From an uncultured Lachnospiraceae bacterium (lineage in GTDB: Bacteria > Bacillota > Clostridia > Lachnospirales > Lachnospiraceae): 9,553 nucleotides of DNA. This document shows, piece after piece, positions 7,913 to 9,553 of the stretch (positions within the stretch are counted from its first letter, which is position 1; each line of letters opens with the position of its first letter). Position numbers and translations under genes: made by a program. Where the stretch lies: positions 1 through 9,553 of the forward strand of contig CADCQU010000202.1 in the NCBI GenBank assembly GCA_902803635.1, read 5' to 3'. The notes below the pieces were generated by a model. That model was not told the origin of the DNA. It was given only the letters and a program-made list of their open reading frames with translations, and did no database searches.

Positions 7913-9456
7913 TCCTCGTCCTCCACGACGTCATCGTCATCCTCCCGCAGAATCCGCTTGGCCTCGCCCTCGTCGAGCTCGCCAATCTTGTGCATCTGCT
8001 TCTGGATGATGCGCGTCCGCTTCTGCATGTCGTCCGTAGCCTTCTCGGCCGCAAAGAGCTTCTTCCGGGTCTTCTCGATGGCATCGTCCATCTTCCCGAA
8101 CTGGGTCTTCACCGCCTCCAAAAGCCGCATGATCTCCACGGATTTCCGGGAGAGCGCGATGTTGCGGAAGCCCACCTGCAGGCTGTTGAGCAGCGCGGTG
8201 ATCGTGGTCGGCCCGGCCACGACAACGCCCTCCTTCTGGCATTCCTCCGTCAGCCCGTCAAGGCGAAGCACCTCCGCGTAGAGCCCCTCCGTCGGCAAAA
8301 ACAGGATTGCATACGCCGTCGTCCGCGGGACGTCAAGGTATTTCTCGCGGATATCATGCGCCTCCGAGCGGATCCGCCCGCGCAGCTCCTTCTGCGCGGC
8401 CGCAAGCGCCGCCTGGTCGCCATTTGCCGAGGCGTCCGCAATCTTGTTGTAGATATCCGAAGGAAATTTTGCATCGATTGGCAGATACACGGTATCCCCG
8501 GAACCATCCTGGGCCGGGAAGCGCACGGCAAATTCCACACGGTCCTCGGAGCCGTGCTTCGTCGCAACATTTTCCTCGTACTGGGAGCGGGCCATCGTCT
8601 CCGCAAGGATCCGGCCAAGCTGCACCTCTCCAAAAACCCCCCGCGTCTTGACATTTGACAAGGTCCGGTTGAGGTCGCCAACCCCCGTGGACAGCTTTTC
8701 GAGCTCGCCGAGCGACTGGTACAGCTTCCCGAGCTGGTCGCCCACCTGCTTGAAATTCTCGTCGAGCCGCCGGTTCAGCGTCTCGTCCAGCTTCTGGTCC
8801 ACCACGCCCGTGATCTGCGCGAGCTTCCCGTCCACCACGCCCGTGATCTTGTCCATCTTCTGATCCACGACCACAGTGATCTGCGCCAGCTTCCGGTCCG
8901 TCACCAGCGTGATCTGCCCGAGCTTTCCGTCCACCGTCTGCGTGTTTTTCTCCATCTTCTGATCCACGACCGTCGCAATCTGGTCGAGCTTCTGGCCCAC
9001 CGTCTGCGTATTTTTCTCCATCTTCTGGTCCACGACCGTCGCAATCTGGTCGAGCTTCTGGCCCACCGTCTGCGTGTTTTTCTCCATCTTCTGGTCCACG
9101 ACATCCGTAATCTGCCCGAGCTTCTGATCCACCGTCTGCGTGTTCTTCTCCATCTTCGTGTCCACGACGTCGGTAATCTGCGCGAGCTTGTCATCCATTG
9201 TCCTCGTCATGGCATCCATTCGGTTGTCCACGCGGTTCATAAGATCCAGAAGCTGCTTCCGCTGCTCGCCAAGGCCAGCCGCGACCTCCTCCTTCAGCGC
9301 CTTCTGTGCCTTCTCATTCCTTTCGGAACTCGCTTTCAACGCTTCCATCACGGCCCCATTGGACTCGTCATTCCCCTTCCGGGAAAGCAGCGCCAAAAGT
9401 AGCAGGATACTCAGAATCATCAAAAGTATCAGAAAAATGTATTGCACCAATTCCAT
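7909..9456 (-). CDS. rmuC: RmuC family DNA recombination protein, membrane-anchored with long hendecad coiled coil
   Basis: RmuC proteins are predicted PD-(D/E)XK-fold nucleases; E. coli rmuC limits inversions at short inverted repeats, but the biochemical role is not settled. With the chosen start the protein has 515 residues: one hydrophobic membrane segment (about 3-25), a helical stretch, about thirteen 11-residue repeats (87-228), then the RmuC domain. Family signatures are KTRGVFGEVQLGRIL, LPIDAKFPSDIY (Asp328, Lys330), YAILFLPTEGLYAEVL and VAGPTTITALLNSLQVGFRN. It ends in a very acidic tail, EDDDDVVEDEE. I chose ATG 9456 because GGAGGGG lies 7 nt upstream and because the hydrophobic segment follows at once. 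An in-frame ATG at 9477 would add seven residues, but it lies only about 8 nt from the predicted transcription start. The gene is first in the apparent operon and overlaps addB by 4 bases, which links it to DNA-end processing. Confidence 0.94.
   Translation of the reverse strand: MELVQYIFLILLMILSILLLLALLSRKGNDESNGAVMEALKASSERNEKAQKALKEEVAAGLGEQRKQLLDLMNRVDNRMDAMTRTMDDKLAQITDVVDTKMEKNTQTVDQKLGQITDVVDQKMEKNTQTVGQKLDQIATVVDQKMEKNTQTVGQKLDQIATVVDQKMEKNTQTVDGKLGQITLVTDRKLAQITVVVDQKMDKITGVVDGKLAQITGVVDQKLDETLNRRLDENFKQVGDQLGKLYQSLGELEKLSTGVGDLNRTLSNVKTRGVFGEVQLGRILAETMARSQYEENVATKHGSEDRVEFAVRFPAQDGSGDTVYLPIDAKFPSDIYNKIADASANGDQAALAAAQKELRGRIRSEAHDIREKYLDVPRTTAYAILFLPTEGLYAEVLRLDGLTEECQKEGVVVAGPTTITALLNSLQVGFRNIALSRKSVEIMRLLEAVKTQFGKMDDAIEKTRKKLFAAEKATDDMQKRTRIIQKQMHKIGELDEGEAKRILREDDDDVVEDEE
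7920..7924 (-). promoter_or_regulatory. Ribosome binding site of addB within the rmuC acidic tail
   Basis: GGAGG lies 7 nt before ATG 7912 and is formed by the codons for the Val-Glu-Asp part of the RmuC C-terminal tail. Together with the ATGA stop/start overlap it suggests that addB translation is coupled to rmuC translation. Confidence 0.75.
8773..9198. repeat. Hendecad (11-residue) repeat tract in rmuC, with near-identical 66-bp DNA copies
   Basis: About thirteen consecutive 11-residue units alternate between types such as VVDQKMEKNTQ and TVGQKLDQIAT, then simplify to VVDGKLAQITG and VVDQKLDETLN. An unbroken 11-residue period predicts a hendecad coiled coil, that is, a long rod between the membrane anchor and the RmuC domain. 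The 66-bp copies at 8957-9022 and 9023-9088 differ at only two positions, and 9089-9154 is close to them. This points to recent tandem duplication. Confidence 0.93.
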
Positions 9457-9463
9457 CTTCAAG

Positions 9464-9470
9464 CCCCTCC
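9464..9470 (-). promoter_or_regulatory. Ribosome binding site deciding the rmuC start
   Basis: GGAGGGG on the minus strand lies 7 nt before ATG 9456. It falls inside the extension that would be coding if the upstream ATG at 9477 were used, so it argues for the shorter, 515-residue protein. Confidence 0.75.
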
Positions 9471-9491
9471 AAAACATATGTTCTTATTCCT

Positions 9492-9519
9492 ACTATACCA
9501 CATCCCATGGCAAATGCAA
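9492..9519 (-). promoter_or_regulatory. Putative sigma-A type promoter for the rmuC-addB-addA operon
   Basis: Read on the minus strand there is a -10 hexamer TATAGT (9492-9497) preceded by TGG, giving an extended -10 (TGn). A weak -35, TTGCAT (9514-9519), lies 16 nt upstream. Transcription would start near 9485 and leave a leader of about 30 nt before the 9456 start codon. The over-represented octamer GGCAAATG (9509-9516) overlaps the -35 and spacer. This is pattern matching only. Confidence 0.55.
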
Positions 9520-9532
9520 GCCCCAAAATCGA

Positions 9533-9553
9533 GAAAAAGAAAAACTGCGGGTC
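9533..9553 (-). terminator. Possible 3' half of an intrinsic terminator of an upstream gene (cut by window edge)
   Basis: On the minus strand the window begins GACCCGCAG (9545-9553), followed at once by a T-rich run, TTTTTCTTTTTC (9533-9544). This is how the right arm and U-tract of an intrinsic terminator look. The matching left arm (CTGCGGGTC) would lie just outside the window, so this is a guess from half a structure. Confidence 0.3.

Larger units (their letters stand above)
97..9516. repeat. Dispersed octamer GGCAAATG, 12 copies on both strands
   Basis: Plus-strand copies begin at 97, 520, 2098, 6323 and 9509. Minus-strand copies (CATTTGCC on plus) begin at 247, 2167, 3859, 5659, 7201, 7658 and 8421. 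The base before it is C or T in 11 of 12, and the base after it is C or G in 10 of 12. The copies fall in different reading frames (Phe-Ala, Gln-Met, Ala-Asn contexts) and one is non-coding, so no single peptide or codon pair explains them. Positions were found by eye, so a copy could have been missed. The function is unknown. Confidence 0.6.

Noticed and set aside
7852..8658. Plus-strand open frame (268 codons) opposite rmuC
   Set aside because: It is antisense to the conserved RmuC domain, has no recognisable motif and no good start context.
8773..9198. CRISPR-like array suggested by regular repeats
   Set aside because: The repeats are contiguous with no unique spacers, are in frame with RmuC, and encode a regular 11-residue coiled coil.
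9457..9477. Upstream ATG (9477) as the rmuC start
   Set aside because: It lacks a good ribosome binding site and lies about 8 nt from the predicted transcription start. The ATG at 9456 has GGAGGGG at ideal spacing.

Overview
The window looks like a chromosomal segment from a GC-rich member of the Bacillota, most likely class Clostridia. The evidence is an AddAB-type (not RecBCD-type) helicase-nuclease pair, including an AddB with the Fe-S cysteine set, strong GGAGG ribosome binding sites, tight gene overlaps, and a palindromic repeat of a type I recall from clostridial genomes. I cannot name a genus. All three genes lie on the minus strand and fill nearly the whole window; only about 97 bases at the right edge are non-coding.

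Layout in transcription order, right to left. 9457-9553 is a short intergenic region with a probable promoter and possibly the end of an upstream gene's terminator. 7909-9456 is rmuC, a membrane-anchored, coiled-coil predicted nuclease of the RmuC family. 4304-7912 is addB, complete. 1-4344 is addA, whose last stretch, holding the end of the nuclease site, runs off the left edge. rmuC and addB overlap by 4 bases (ATGA) and addB and addA by 41 bases. Each start has a good ribosome binding site, and those of addB and addA lie inside the preceding gene, so this reads as a translationally coupled operon for processing double-strand DNA ends. AddAB unwinds and resects ends to prepare recombination. 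RmuC is a DNA-structure or end-processing factor of less certain role.

The genes are ordinary in identity but unusual in build. AddA is at least 1448 residues before the window ends, against about 1230 for the whole B. subtilis protein. The extra length sits in discrete blocks between conserved helicase and nuclease motifs: a degenerate 33-bp tandem repeat, an 87-bp palindromic element inserted in frame between helicase motifs III and IV, an AT-richer low-complexity block, and an 18-bp minisatellite in the linker before the nuclease domain. AddB has one similar block near residues 144-202. RmuC carries a coiled coil of about thirteen 11-residue repeats, with almost identical 66-bp copies in the DNA. 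All repeat units are multiples of three bases, so copy-number change would alter protein length without breaking the frame.

A second signal, unrelated to gene boundaries, is the octamer GGCAAATG. By eye it occurs 12 times on the two strands together, in several reading frames and once in the rmuC promoter, where well under one copy is expected by chance. It could be a genome-wide signal such as a Chi-like site for the encoded AddAB or an uptake/HIP1-like word, but this needs genome-scale counting. I saw no RNA genes, CRISPR array, insertion sequence or mobile gene in the window.
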